Shown here: positions 27,701 to 39,639 of the stretch, piece by piece
Position numbering within the stretch: the first letter of the stretch is position 1
Layout of the letters: the number at the start of each line of letters is the position of its first letter
Assembly (NCBI GenBank): GCA_036850595.1
Contig: CM072153.1
Location: 12,542,169-12,606,168, forward strand
Origin: Rhyacichthys aspro
Lineage: Eukaryota; Chordata; Actinopteri; Gobiiformes; Rhyacichthyidae
Direction: 5' to 3'
DNA length: 64,000 bases
Position numbers and translations under genes: made by a program
Notes under the pieces: model-generated
What the model saw: the letters and a program-made list of their open reading frames with translations, nothing else
Database searches by the model: none
What the model was told of the DNA's origin: nothing

Positions 27701-30700
27701 TGTAAGCTCCATGTTGGTCCTTGTTTGAGACAAGACGCCTGTGGACCTTCCCTCTTCTCTCCTCCATCATATGACTATCATCAAACACACGCACTAAGTC
27801 CACAAAAAGAACAGAGCTGTGAGGAAGTGCAGTGAAAATATTCCTTTTTAGAGACAAAAATTAAAAACACAAGTGGATAGGTGGATACACATATGGTACC
27901 AAAGTCATGAATTGTTTATGGAAATGCACTGTACTGTTAGTTGATGATATAATCCTGATCCACAGGTTGAGGCATGAGTCATGAGCAGAACAAAAAAGTG
28001 GACTTGGGCTGCACTGAAGCAGAAAACGTCTCAGGAGACACAGAAAGAGGACACTCAAAGGGAGTTAATTGGATGCCCTTCATGTGGACACTTTAAAACA
28101 GGAACTAGCATGAAAAAGGGAACTAAAGGAGCTGATAAGTCATGTTGAAGATGTCGAGGCATGTGAGTTTATTTAAGTCTATTTATAGCATAGACAGTGG
28201 AGGAATGAGTAGCCTTATTGAGTAGTCAGTGTCCGCTGTGATGGCAGCTGTTTAAACAGTGCCGCATTTATATGGACCTTTGTTAACCCTGAAGATTGGG
28301 TTAAAATCATATATTCATACATAGTATTCAGCAATAAAACTGGGCAAAACATATGGCAATACCTGAACAAATATTTTCTTTTGAAATGTTTTACCCTGAC
28401 ACCATCTCTGCTCTGACACAGCTTTAACCCTCTCTCTTTGTTGATTTTCAAATGGTTTCCAAAAACCCTTAGTATTTATGGCTCAGACCTGATGTCCTCT
28501 GTAGTTATTTTGGTCTGAGAAACAGGTGAACCAACAATGTCCATGTTAGGAAATGATCTGAACCTAGAGAGATTATGGTAACAAAGCCAGACAACTGTGT
28601 AACATGTTATCTGACATTGTATTTAATATGCATTCTATTATTCGATGTATATCTTATAATTCTTGTCATGTTATGTGTTATCTTATGTTCATTCGCCTGA
28701 AATGGGAGGATGACAGGAGAGTGTGTTCAGTGCTGCTGCATCTGTAATAATCTGAATTAATTCCGCTAAACCCCTTCCAATAAGATGCAGCTTTACAGAT
28801 AAGACCAGGGACTATCTTGAAGCACCCATACTTTGAACATATGCTGGACTAAATTCTGTGCATTTCCTTCTTTTTAATGTATACTGCAGAGTCCATTTGT
28901 CTTTCTCAACTCTATCCCTCGCACCAGCACTATACAGCTTCTACAGTGGATAAAAACTGATGCACGGGATTTTCTCTTAGTGTTATCCATCTTTGTCTCA
29001 ACAAGCACACTCACACAAACACTCTCTCACACACACACAGACAAAGTGCTTGCTATGCAGTGTGAGAGTCCAATGGAGAACTGCAGTGTTTGGCTCCACT
29101 GCAGAACGTGCCCAGTTGGCTCACGACTGACTGACTGCTCAGACTGACCCAGATTTACTACACTAATCCTTCACACAAATACACACGACGACATAGATAT
29201 AATACACGGGGATAGGCGCTTCCACGTAGAGATAGAACAAAAATGAATACGCCACAAGGTCAAGGGACAAACAGTGACACACTAAACAACAGTAAGAGTA
29301 AAAGGGATGAATGCAAGCAAAGGCACGGCAAGAGAAAACGAGATCCAATAAAGAGTGATTAATAAGTAAATCTAAAGCAAACTGGTGTTGTTCTATGAGG
29401 ACTTTTTAGTATAACGGTTAATATCTGGTCAACAACACATTTAGACAACACATTGACATTGACTGTTATAAGTTATAAGTTATAGTGACATGATTAGTCT
29501 GTGCTGCATCCAAAACTAAAACCAAAACGAAAGTCAGTGTCCTGCTGTTAAGAAGAAGCTAACCTCGCCAACTGCAGATACTAACGCCTGACTGGATAGT
29601 TTCTACCTCATGAAGAGTGTTTCGTTTCAATATTAACACCACTGAGTACTTACCCACAGCTGGCGCGTCATACTCTTCTCCCAAAAGAATCTCTGGAGCG
29701 GAGTATGCCAGTGACCCACAGCTGGTGGCCAACATAGTCCCAGGCTGGAACAAGTTGCTGAACCCAAAGTCGGTCAGCTTCACCGCTCCCTGCTGTGGGA
29801 AGAACACCACATTCTCTGGTTTCAGATCTCGATGTACCACGTGAAGCTGGTGGCAATACGACACGGCCCGAACGATCTGTGCGAAGTGGCGTTTGGCAGT
29901 GGCCTCGGCGACCCCTCCCTCGTGCCGCAGGATGTAGTCGTAGAGGTCGCCGCCCTCCGCCAGCTCCATGACCAGGTACAGGGTGCTGGGGGTGTCGATG
30001 ACCTCGTACAGACGGACGACGTTGGGATGCTGCACTCGCCTCATGCACCTAAAATTACAATTGAAGAATTAATTTGCAGAAACAGACAACAACCTTTATT
30101 AATTCTCTATATTAATGTTTTTATTTTTTAGTCTGGACAGTAAGCTTCCGGACAGTCTACCTCTGAGCAACTATAATGCATCCTGGAGCCAGAGAACTCC
30201 TTTATGTCATACAGTAATAAGGTTTCTATCTATATTGAAAACTAAAATGTTATAGATTTTCATTAAGTATATCCTTCTTCAGCTTTCACACACCAGGTTT
30301 GTTTTTTACGTCGTCATCATTAAGAAATAATCTAAGCAGCATTTCAGGATTTGCCACTGAGGGTAGAATATGAATACTCAATATATCAAGCAGTCACCAA
30401 AATTACTTTGAGAATATATGGTAAAAAATTACAAAAATAATACAAGAAAGTGATGAAATGAGCTTAGACAAGAGGATGCTTTGAAACTCGACACTGAAAC
30501 TAGACAGTGCTGTTTTGTGTTATTTTTAGCTCAAATGACTCAACAAAACTGACAAAACATTTGACAAAAAAAAGCCCCCGTAACTTTTTCTCTCTAGATA
30601 TAGTGTGCACCATCTGCATTTACCTCACTTCCTGTAAGAGGTGGCTTGTTGCCATAACATCAAGTTTAGTCTTATCAATAATCTTGACAGCCACCAGTTG

Positions 30701-30859
30701 GCCAGTGTTGATGTGACGAGCCAGTTTAACGACAGCAAAATGACCCCTGCCCAAAGTCCGACCCAGACTGTACAGTCCACTGAGGTCTGAGCGTCCCGGG
30801 CCGTTTTGAGGATTGAAACTTCCATCCTCCGCTGAATTTATGGTGACAGTGCAGTCCAT
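21797..30859 (-). CDS. SNRK-like Ser/Thr kinase (AMPK-related), lacking UBA
   Basis: This is an SNF-related kinase, in the LKB1-activated AMPK-related group. Exons on the minus strand: 30859-30624, 30048-29654, 24643-24502, 22739-21797, all in phase, giving about 571 aa (human SNRK 765). The kinase domain starts near residue 30: LGRGHFAVVKLARH (P-loop), VAVKIIDKTK (catalytic Lys), VVHRDLKPENVV, LTDFGFSN and an LATSCGSLAYSAPE activation loop keeping the LxT site used by LKB1. It ends at RASLEEIEAHDWLKG. Human SNRK then has a UBA-type domain; here the same exon runs straight into a Pro/Ser-rich linker, a long Glu run and Gln/Glu-rich low complexity. The last residues (FPLCEKALAFNI...CCRVL) match the SNRK C-terminus (LPLCEKTISVNI...CCHVI), so this is a SNRK relative and not another AMPK-like kinase. 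I infer a teleost paralogue, possibly snrkb. Confidence 0.88.
23094..23123. repeat. Perfect 10-bp inverted repeat with E-box-like arms
   Basis: GTCATGTGAC and its exact reverse complement GTCACATGAC are separated by 10 bases in the last intron of the SNRK-like gene. Each arm holds a CATGTG/CACATG E-box. It could be a hairpin or paired bHLH site, or chance. Confidence 0.5.
24301..24334. repeat. (C)n(AC)n microsatellite
   Basis: A ten-base C run is followed by a run of AC units in the intron before the last exon of the SNRK-like gene. Confidence 0.85.
24644..29653 (-). other. Large intron of the SNRK-like gene
   Basis: This is the 5-kb intron between the exons encoding the N-lobe to activation loop and the DIWSLGVILYML block. 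It contains AT-rich sequence and short low-complexity tracts, including a 12-bp minisatellite at 26.4 kb and an AC tract near 29.03 kb. Frames within it look like chance. Confidence 0.6.
26385..26428. repeat. 12-bp minisatellite, about 3.5 copies
   Basis: TCACATGCACTC-type units repeat in tandem, with the outer copies diverged, inside the large intron of the SNRK-like gene. Confidence 0.7.
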
Positions 30860-30960
30860 TTCTGAGAAGGCTTGACTTCAGCTCAGGTCAGGAAGATGCA
30901 AAAAGGGACAAACGCAGGAAAGTGGTTGTGTCAAGGTGTTGCTCACAGCTGGGGTGTTGC
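30860..30960 (-). other. 5' UTR part of the SNRK-like gene, second exon
   Basis: Upstream of the ATG at 30859 a strong minus-strand acceptor (TTTGTTCACAG) occurs at 30961-30971, so this exon likely spans 30960-30624. It pairs with a donor at 32190 (CAATG/GTAAGT). Joining them would create a short uORF (ATG GCA ACA CCC CAG CTG TGA) ahead of the main start. Confidence 0.45.
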
Positions 30961-32190
30961 CTGTGAACAAAGAGGGACAGCACAATGAGATAAAAATGAC
31001 TCAGATAATCGTTTCTGTCCCAAAGGGAAAAAGGCTTTAGATGAGGTCAGCAGCTGCTATGTTTCATCCTCTGAAGCTCTAAACACACATGCAATATCAG
31101 CAAAAATTGAGAACTAATAGCACGGCAAGCTGTTATATCAAATGTAATATTGTACATATATTTGGTGTTTACAGATACAACAACTGCAGCAAAAATATTA
31201 TTTTATTGTCTATAAGTAAAGCTGCTGCTTGGCCCGTATCTCAAATAACACCCATCCAGCACAAAAGGCACACGAATCAATACTGTAACAGGACACCATA
31301 ATGTATGTTGGAGTGTGCGCACGTGAATATGTCATCATTAGTTTGGCTAAGAGGGTCAAAGGGGGCTTTAGCGCTGATGATGTCACCATCTCTACCTTCA
31401 TCTTGTATTTATAAGTGCTGTTTCCCACTGCTTCTCTTTTTTTGTACTTCTTCAGCAACAACAACAGCAAACAGCAGGAATGACTAGAGGCATAAGGTCA
31501 TCACAGTATGGGTCTAGATCAAACAATGAAATGCATAATTGATAGAAAAAAGGCATGTTTATTTAGACGTACTTTTGTTTAGTTCATTGATGTTCAATTG
31601 GCATTTACTGTTTACTTCTTATTTTGAGTTCTTCTCAATTTACTCTGTTTTGTACTCTTTCTTTAGAGTTAGAGTCAAACTTTTAAATTTGAGTGCCCCT
31701 TGTTTGTATCATTGTTTCCAGTCAGTCTCAAGTGGGTAAAACATCTCAAAAGAATGCTTTTCTATGGCCCCTTCAACTCATGGGCCCCTGTGCCACTGTC
31801 TGCACTGCCTGTAGTCACGCCCCTGGGGATCACAACGCTATTCCTAAAAGTCCATTGTGGTGTAAACGGTACTGTAATGACAAACTGCTCGTCTCTGTTT
31901 CATTAACCCGGGCCTCATATCGTATGTACGCACTCATATCCTTGATCACAACACTGCATGTTGTTGCCATCGGCTGCTGCTACACTTGAGTTGAGGCCAG
32001 CTGTTCCAACAGTACTGCAGTCCGGAGTTGGCACATACGCAGATAGTCGTCCATCCTCTCCAGGCTGCTGTATAACACCTCTTAACACGCAACAACAGCG
32101 GCTCAAACAGCGCCACATGAGCATGACGCCTCTGGCGGACTTAGCGGGCTGCTGCTATAACACACCGAGGACGGCTCGCCGTTCACTTAC

Positions 32191-32570
32191 CATTGTAGTG
32201 GAATTATCCCGAAGCTGCGGGTCTTTCAGGCTTCAGTGTGTTGTCGACGGTCCACAACCCCCGGGGCTTTATTTAAACGCTGAAAACGGTCGAGCGGCTC
32301 GTTCTTGTGTTTCTCTGCTCCATGTTAGCGGCCCATGTGAGCTCAGACTCTCCTCATGACTGGTTCTGTGCGCCGCTGCTCTGCTCTGTTCACTCCGGTC
32401 TCAGAGCTCCGCACAGGAGCTCGAGCACAGCCGTCAGTGGAGGACGGAGCGGCTCGTGCGCGCTCGTGCGGGTGTACGCAGGTGCGCGCGCGTCCAGCTT
32501 CCTTCTGACGTCAACGCATTCCAACTGTTCTCGCGGAGCAGCAGCAGCCTCGCGCACAGAGAAAGGGGCA
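32191..32570 (-). promoter_or_regulatory. CpG-rich promoter and first exon of the SNRK-like gene
   Basis: GC content and CpG density rise sharply at about 32.19-32.56 kb compared with flanking DNA. On the minus strand the block ends in a good donor (ACAATG/GTAAGTG at 32191/32190), as expected for a non-coding first exon. It contains a perfect CRE palindrome TGACGTCA at 32506-32513 and clustered CGCG steps. No TATA box is evident. The exact start site cannot be placed. Confidence 0.55.
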
Positions 32571-33336
32571 GAATAAAGGATTCGGAAGTCCAACAATTAT
32601 GTAACTTACTAAAGTAGGCTCTATTGTTTTAGAAGAACAATGGACAAGAATGTAGCGCTCCTGCTTTAGCTCACGTCAGGTTCACACTCATTTTAACATT
32701 TTATAAATAACTGTACAATTGCATTTTATCAATTGGCTAATAGAAACCATAAGGAGAGTTAGTCAGTAGGCTATTATTAGGCTAAAAGGGCCAAGGCCAA
32801 ACACTGCTTCATCTAAAATATATACATATATATATAAAAAATTAAAAAACTTGACTTCAGCAGATTTTCAAAGATACTTTAATGTTGGATAATTGTTGGA
32901 TTATATATGTATGTGATTTGTTAATGGTTTTGAGTAATTCTCTTTTAAATGGTTTCCCTATAACGATTCCTCACGTTTTTTGGTTATTGTTGGTCTTGTC
33001 TTTAGTTGAGTGATAAACTGCATGAAAGATGATCTCATCTCTGCTGCCTTTTGTGTTTTTTGGATGGTGAATTTAGGTGAATGGCTCCCTCTAGTGGTGC
33101 GTCTATTGTATATCTGTTCACGTACATCAGCTCATAGACACATGCTCATATGAATTTATTACAAAATACATGCGGACACAGTTAAAATATCCGCATATAT
33201 TTTGTAATTTAAAACACACAATACATAAAAGTAATTGACATCATGGTGTTACATTAGCATTGTCCCTGAAACCTATAATACAAATTCAGTTCAGGTTCAG
33301 GTCATTTCTTTTATTTGGCAGCGTCAAAGTGAGAGG
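32571..33336. other. Intergenic DNA and short HERC 3' UTR
   Basis: The HERC gene stop at 33337-33339 is followed on the minus strand by AATAAA-type signals (plus TTTATT) at 33310-33315 and near 33155. The rest is AT-rich, with no gene seen before the SNRK-like promoter. Confidence 0.5.
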
Positions 33337-36300
33337 TCATCTTGTGAATCCTTGCTCTGGTTTGATGGCCTCAGTCACTCTGTTCATCATAACTCTTTTA
33401 GAGGAGTATAAAGGCAGATCCAGTATAGAGTGACAAGTAAGTGACTCAGGGAAGTGCTCATCAATGGAGCCATGAGCAATGAACTTCACTTGGACTTTCA
33501 TCTGGATCTGGCCCAGACCAAAGATAGGAACTCTCCTAAAACCAGTCAGGAACCCTAAAAAAGAAAATGCAGAAGAGGCTTATTTTCTCTTGAGATTATT
33601 CAGATCATCAGAGCTCATTACAACAGACATATAAAGCTAGCAATAATACCCTTCAGTTTCATATTTTGCATATGTATTTTTTCCCATACAAATAATGCCA
33701 ATATACAAGAAGAACTTACACAGAAAATCTTTCTTTTGGTCCTCATTTAGTTCTTCAAAAACTTCCCAAAACATCTGAATAGTGGGATGCTCAAAGGTGT
33801 ACCCCTGTTCATAGACTGTGTTCTAATCAAAGAGAAAGACAGAAGTGTTGAACAAAATAAGCTGAAGATTCAAAGAAAGAGGTAAGCCTAATCTTGTTGT
33901 AACCTTTTTAAATGCCGCCCAGTCGTAGATTTCACTGCCCACCATGACTCCCTGCAGCTCCTCTGGTCTGAACAGCTGCACTGCGTACTCATCACACACC
34001 TGGAAGAAGCCACGCCTGAACTCCCCAAACGCACTCTCCACTGAGGTGTTGAAGACATAGTTAACATAGGCCTCCACAAACTCCTTCCTGGTGAAATGAA
34101 ATATCTTAAAGCGCAAGCACCAATGGCAACTAATTTGACACTAAGACCTTCATTTGCAGTCATATAGAGTGTTGGTAATTTTTATGAAAGTGAACTTACT
34201 TATTGTGATTTGTCACAGGTTTGCCAGGGTTAAGGGGATCGAGTTCCACGTCTGTCTCATTCCAGGTGATCTGTAAATGAGTTAGTAAAATGATTTTAAA
34301 ATTCTGTAGAAACGCAACATTGTGATTGATCCAATTTTAGTCGAATACTGACTGAAAAGTCCATATACAGGTTTTGAAGGTCTTCTTCATAGTCCAAGAC
34401 ATATTGTAAACTCCTGGGAAAAAAACACAAAACAAAAAAACATCAAGATGGAATTTTATGATAAATGTTACTTGAAATTTCTGTTTTTCTTCTTAAATAG
34501 CTGGCTCTAAATGTGGTTGTGATGCACTTTGGAGTGTTAAATATGTCATTATCTATTTAACATATCTGCTTAAACCACAATATGGAAAAATATGCCAATC
34601 TCATTACTGGTTTTAATTGCCTAATGCAGATTTATTTGTAAATAAATTTGACATACCGTCCCACAATTGGGCTGAGTTCGATCAGATCGTCCAGAGAGGG
34701 CCCCACACCCAGCAGCTTCTTGAACAGAGCCAATGGAAAGGGCAGGTATATGATACTCTGGTTGTACAAAGCCAATCCACACAGAACTCCAAAAAGGAAG
34801 AGGCTTTTCTTGTCATCCTCGGATACCTGCTATTACAAGTGTTTGTTTATAACATACATATCATTTTTTCGTTGGTTATTTGCCCATATGAGTCTTACTT
34901 GGGAAGAGAACCAAGCCAGGGTTTGGGAGTCACTGAACACAAACATCCCAGAGTCAGAAGAAACAATCTTCAGAAACATATGGTGGAAAAAGTCTCTTTT
35001 GTAGACGTCTGTTACTTTAGAGTCCCCATCGAAAAACACCTGGGATTCAAAAATATGACTTTGGTAATGACAGTAATACACAGACGATGGAGTGGTCCTG
35101 AGGAAACAGGCTAAATATTCACCCTAAGTGGTTTCTTCAAAGCACTGTGAGAACAAGCCAACTGTTGAAAGGTGTCTTCTAAAAGTGATGTCCGCTTCAG
35201 TTTGAGTTGAAGGAAATCAGGCTCTGACCTAGCACTCCATCCATAAATCCAGTCAAAATACATCTGTTGTGAAGCCTGGTGTTGTTGCTGTGTGACAAAA
35301 AATAAGTGGATAACTTCAGATTTGTCTCGTTGTTATTGATAGTTTTCACGTGACTGAAAGCCATGAATACAAACTAGTGCACTGTTTTACCATCTACCTT
35401 AGTGAAATAAGAATAAATGTCAAAGGCCATTTTCTTTGTCTGCAGATCCATTAGAAAAGGGTACCGACAAAAGACAAGTGGTGAGTTCACATAGCCGAGC
35501 TGAAAAGATATTTGAAATTGTTACATTTACTGCAGAACAAATTAATATTATTATAAAATTGATAAGGCAGACTAGTAACTACCTTATTTATTTGCTCAGA
35601 ACGCCAAACAGGCACATCTTGTTGGAGAATTCCTTCACTCAGCCTTAGACTAAATGTTGCTTCTGGGAGTTTTTTAGCAGCTGTCATCTCATTGTTAACC
35701 TTCAAAACACAAACTTAGATTAGGTTGTAACAAAAACATCAAAACAATAGTCCAGTGTCTGGAGTTTAACATGCTACAACAAAAATATGAATGAGTAAAT
35801 GATGTTGTCTGTGGACATATGGCAGCTATTCTGACACCACACACACATAATACAGTTGCCCTGAAGGCACAAAACATAAAACTTCTTTAAACTCAGAAGC
35901 TGCAGGTGCCTAGGATGACTTTTCTTTTATTGTTGACAATGATGAGCTCAGGAAAGATAAAAGCTTCTTTCTACATTCTACATTAATAGTATTGGGGTTG
36001 AAATTAAATCTGTTCTTGTCTATTCTTATTTGATTTCAATGGGTTTCTATAAAATCAAACATTAAAAAACATAATGTTAAAAATATAATATAATATAAAT
36101 GTGTAACTGAGAGTGTTTTTAGCTGCACGTCCATGAGTGGATGTCCTTGCTACTTATGCCTCAGTGCCAATAAGTAATGTATAAATGCTTACATTGTACA
36201 TTTGTTGAAGGACTAGCACCAGGTTTAAAATGTCGCTTGCTAGAACAAATGGCTTGGAGTACAGCATTTCTGACAAGGCCTGCCTCCACACTTTAACATG

Positions 36301-39232
36301 CCTTTTTCTGGTGGAATAAGACTGAGTGGACCACCAGTAAACTGTAAAGGACAACACACAACATGTAGTGAGCGTTTCACAAAACACAACACAATCAAAG
36401 AGCACTGGAGACTGAAGAGCTATACCTAAGATTTGGAGCCTGTCCGCAGAGAGGCCCTGAATGGCATCAGCCAGTGCCTCTGCCAGCTCTGTGCCCTTTA
36501 TGTGTTTGTGGACAATGACCAAGAGCTCATTGAGAAGCAGGTAGATTCTCAGTGCTTCCATTCCCACTTGCCTCCCGTCAAGTAAAGGGAGCAACTGCAT
36601 GACCGCAGCTTCAACCTGGACACAGACAGAAGGGCTTACAGCTCATGGAATACAACTGACAAGTGATTTTTCATGTTTATTTAAAACAAATAAAAAAAGA
36701 AACTTTGTCTTGCAGGCACCACTGTGGACAACTATATAATGTTAAAATATGCCACGTTTTAGTTACCAACCTGTTCCAAAACTTTGTTCTTGTTCTGTAG
36801 GTTTGTAAAAGATCTTCGAACAGCCGACAGGTCCAAACCACAATACTTCCTTGATGTCTGGAAGTGCTTGTCTTTTCTATGTTAAGTACATAAACAGTAA
36901 ATGTAATATAAAACATATGATAAAGAATAGTGCACAGAAACAGTCTTTACCTGTGTTCAAGAAAACTTCTGTTCAAACGTGATGCAGAAGAAAATGTCCT
37001 AAGGATTTCCCTGCAAAGGTTCCATGTGAACTAAAATGTTACTGTTATTAGAGCATTCAACAAAGCAGAACATTTTAGTTCACATACTGTTTGGTCTGTT
37101 TCCATGGTTCTGAGTCTGAGGTCCATTTGTTGATCAGATCATCAAGACCAGGCTGTGCTTCCATGGTCGTAGTGTTGACGTCCTGTAAAGTAAATAAGAT
37201 TAATGCTCTATTTTTTTTGGGTGACATGTCAGTGTTTTATGGCACTACCTCCAAAGGACAGGTTGCAAAAGAACAGTTTCCTCCAGCAAAGATGTTTCCA
37301 ATGTTGGGACCATCTCTGTGGTCTGTAATTACAATGTAGAATTAAAATTAAAAGAATTAAAATTAATTAAAGTTAAATCAATGTAGACAATGTCCCTTTG
37401 ATGTAACAGAGATGGATTTACTTTCTGGCAGCTGCACCAGAAGTGGAACAGCTGGATGACTTTCCTCTCCGTGTCCCAGCTGCCCCTGGTCTCCACAGCC
37501 AAACGAGTACATCTTTCGGGACTCTGTCAGCACCAGGGTGTGCTGTCTGAAGAATGAACATTATTTTTAGAAATCGAATACTAAAGCTGTGAGGTTTTGA
37601 TTTGTTTTGAATGTACTCTACCTGCCACAGGCCACCTCAGTGACCTTTGAACCCCATAGTTCTGCAACAAGCCGAGGCCGCAGTTCATCCCTGAATGAGT
37701 TGTGTCCAAGCTGCCCGTGTTGACCTGAACCAAACGTGAACACTACTCCATCCTGAGAACACACACACAGTCCCAGTGATCACTAAGTGCTTCTAAATTA
37801 AATGTGACAATGAGGCAATGTGTCTATCTAGTGGTCTGTGTCTCACCTTTGTCAAAACTGCAGTGTGTGTCTCTCCACAGGAGATGTGATGAGTTTTCTT
37901 CATGTTCAAATAATGAACAAAAGTCGGAGTGGGTCTGTCTACATGAAGGACAACAGGTTAATGCCATAAGTCATAAATCTATGTGTATGTAATGGTTTGC
38001 TGCTGGTGCAGTACCTGTAGTGTCCCCTAGGCCCAGCTGTCCACAGCTGTTGCTGCCCCAGCTAAACACACTTCCAGACACTGACAGGCTGAAGCTCTGC
38101 TCCCCCCCTGCAGCCACTTGGACCAGGGGCAACTCAGACAGACTTTTCACATGTTGGGGTGAGGCGACAGTGGGCCCACTCTTGCCCAGACCCAGCTGAC
38201 CCCTGGAGTTCAGGCCCCAAGTGAACACCTGACCATCTAAATAGAAACCATGCATTAGCCCAAGCTGGGGTTAGATCAGGTGATCTGGCTTCAGAGAGCT
38301 GTATAAGAAACACCTATTGTTTGATAAATTCACCAGTCATTAAAACTGCACCACAATGACCATATTTTGACGAGAAAACATACGAAATATTCATAAATAA
38401 TTATCATTTATTCTAAATAAGCACATTTAGTCATTGACACTCTAGCCTAGTGACAGTAACTGAGGAGTGTGGACAAGGGCTCATTTATTTATATTTCCAT
38501 GTCAAATAGTATACCTTTTATTTACAATCATAATTGTATTTTGATTAATTCTTAGAATATAAATCTTTCCATAAACTAATTAGTATTTGTGTCTGCTATC
38601 ATTTCTTACATTCCTATTCACTTTTATTGACTTAAGTATTGTCATTTACCTTTAGCCAAGGCAACTGAATGCTGGCTTCCACATGACACCTGAGACACTG
38701 AAACACCACGCAGAGCCTCCAATGACCTGAGAGAAAACAGAATGAACTTACCTCACACACTTTAAAGATCTGCTGCCAACAAAATATCAAATATGTTGGG
38801 CTGTCCAAACCTTGGATTGATTTTACTGTGCGTAGTGTCCACACAGAGCACCTGTCCTTTCCTGGACAGCAGTATGACCACATCATCCCCACAGCTCACA
38901 GCTCTGATCTTCTCTTTACTCTCCACAAACTCTGTAGATCACACAGCTGAGGTTAGAGGAACAAAACTGCAACAAAATCCACCTTTTGATTCACCTGTGT
39001 GATGCTTACTCTGTTTCCCCCTGACTCTTGTCCCGTCCTGGTTCTCATTAGTACGAATAATGAAGGCATTCCCATTACTTTTGACAAATGAGAGGACCCG
39101 TAGTCCTGCAGACAGATGAGTGATGTGAAAGCCCAGGTCTAAAAAGGGAACTCCATCACCGCTTTGGTTTGATACATATGTGCCATCGTTAAACCTGAAG
39201 CCCTGCCGACACTGCTCTCCCCAAGAAAACAT
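33337..39232 (-). CDS. Small HERC E3 ubiquitin ligase (HERC3/5/6-like)
   Basis: It has RCC1-like repeats plus a C-terminal HECT domain that passes ubiquitin or a ubiquitin-like protein through a catalytic Cys. Twenty-three in-phase minus-strand exons: 39232-39010, 38931-38811, 38726-38650, 38236-38015, 37938-37847, 37752-37622, 37546-37422, 37322-37249, 37182-37084, 37030-36951, 36876-36771, 36615-36426, 36341-36193, 35699-35583, 35499-35398, 35287-35123, 35039-34899, 34826-34657, 34413-34353, 34270-34200, 34087-33904, 33822-33720, 33554-33337; about 1006 aa (HERC5 1024). Clear RCC1 blades: VFTWGLNSRGQLGLG, VFSWGSNSCGQLGLG, VFTFGSGQHGQLGH, MYSFGCGDQGQLGH. The HECT domain has LPFPLALFKKLL, RRGFFQVCDEYAVQLF and active-site SLTCHSILDLP. 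The first 100 residues are poor RCC1 repeats, as in HERC5/6. Size and upstream ISRE motifs suggest an interferon-induced teleost herc; HERC3/HERC4 orthology is the alternative. Confidence 0.9.
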
Positions 39233-39500
39233 CTTTGAAAAGTGTTTCTGCGGGACTCACAGCTGTTTATATGGGCCAGCTTAGTCAGCCAGAAACGAAA
39301 CGTCTACGTGAGAATGGAAAACAAAACCTAACACAGACTAGATGACACAAATACAAACAGAATAGTTTTGAATGACGAATGATTAATGTGGGCTGTATTT
39401 GCAGTTCATAAGAGTTACGTTTTTATTTGCGGTGAAATTACAGCAAAAACATCTGTTAACATTATAATAAAGCGTTCTTAGAAGTGTAAAGTGTTTTGTG

Positions 39501-39526
39501 TAGTTTCGTGTTTCGTTTCACTTTCA
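39501..39526 (-). promoter_or_regulatory. ISRE-like interferon response element
   Basis: Read on the minus strand, the sequence is CTGAAAGTGAAACGAAACAC, followed by another GAAAC. It contains GAAAGTGAAAC, a full match to the GAAANNGAAA ISRE core, overlapped by GAAACGAAAC. It lies about 270-295 bases upstream of the HERC start codon, in the same orientation as the gene. Confidence 0.7.
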
Positions 39527-39581
39527 GGGCTGGGCTTGGACTTACGTAAGCCTGCGTCACACGTCACGCCAAACACATGAC

Positions 39582-39595
39582 GTTACCACGGCAAC
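39582..39595. promoter_or_regulatory. RFX X-box-like site
   Basis: GTTACCACGGCAAC is a near-palindromic match to the RFX X-box (GTNRCC-N-RGYAAC style). A CRE-like TGACG directly abuts it. It lies between the two ISRE-like elements upstream of the HERC gene. Confidence 0.55.
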
Positions 39596-39604
39596 GTACA
39601 CCTC

Positions 39605-39622
39605 ACTTTCAGTTTCAATTTT
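39605..39622 (-). promoter_or_regulatory. Second ISRE-like element
   Basis: The minus strand reads AAAATTGAAACTGAAAGT, containing GAAACTGAAAG, again the GAAANNGAAA core. It is about 375 bases upstream of the HERC ATG. Confidence 0.6.
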
Positions 39623-39639
39623 CTAACAAATAAATACAG

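Noticed and set aside
29832..30131. 99-codon plus-strand open frame
   Set aside because: It is the antisense shadow of the SNRK-like kinase exon 30048-29654.
34617..35114. 165-codon plus-strand open frame
   Set aside because: It is antisense to HERC HECT exons at 34657-34826 and 34899-35039, which fully explain the low stop density.
37088..37182. Alternative HERC exon 9 donor at CA/GTATGT
   Set aside because: It would shift the frame into exon 10 (stop soon after); the donor TAT/GTGAAC keeps QYFTWNLCREIL in frame.
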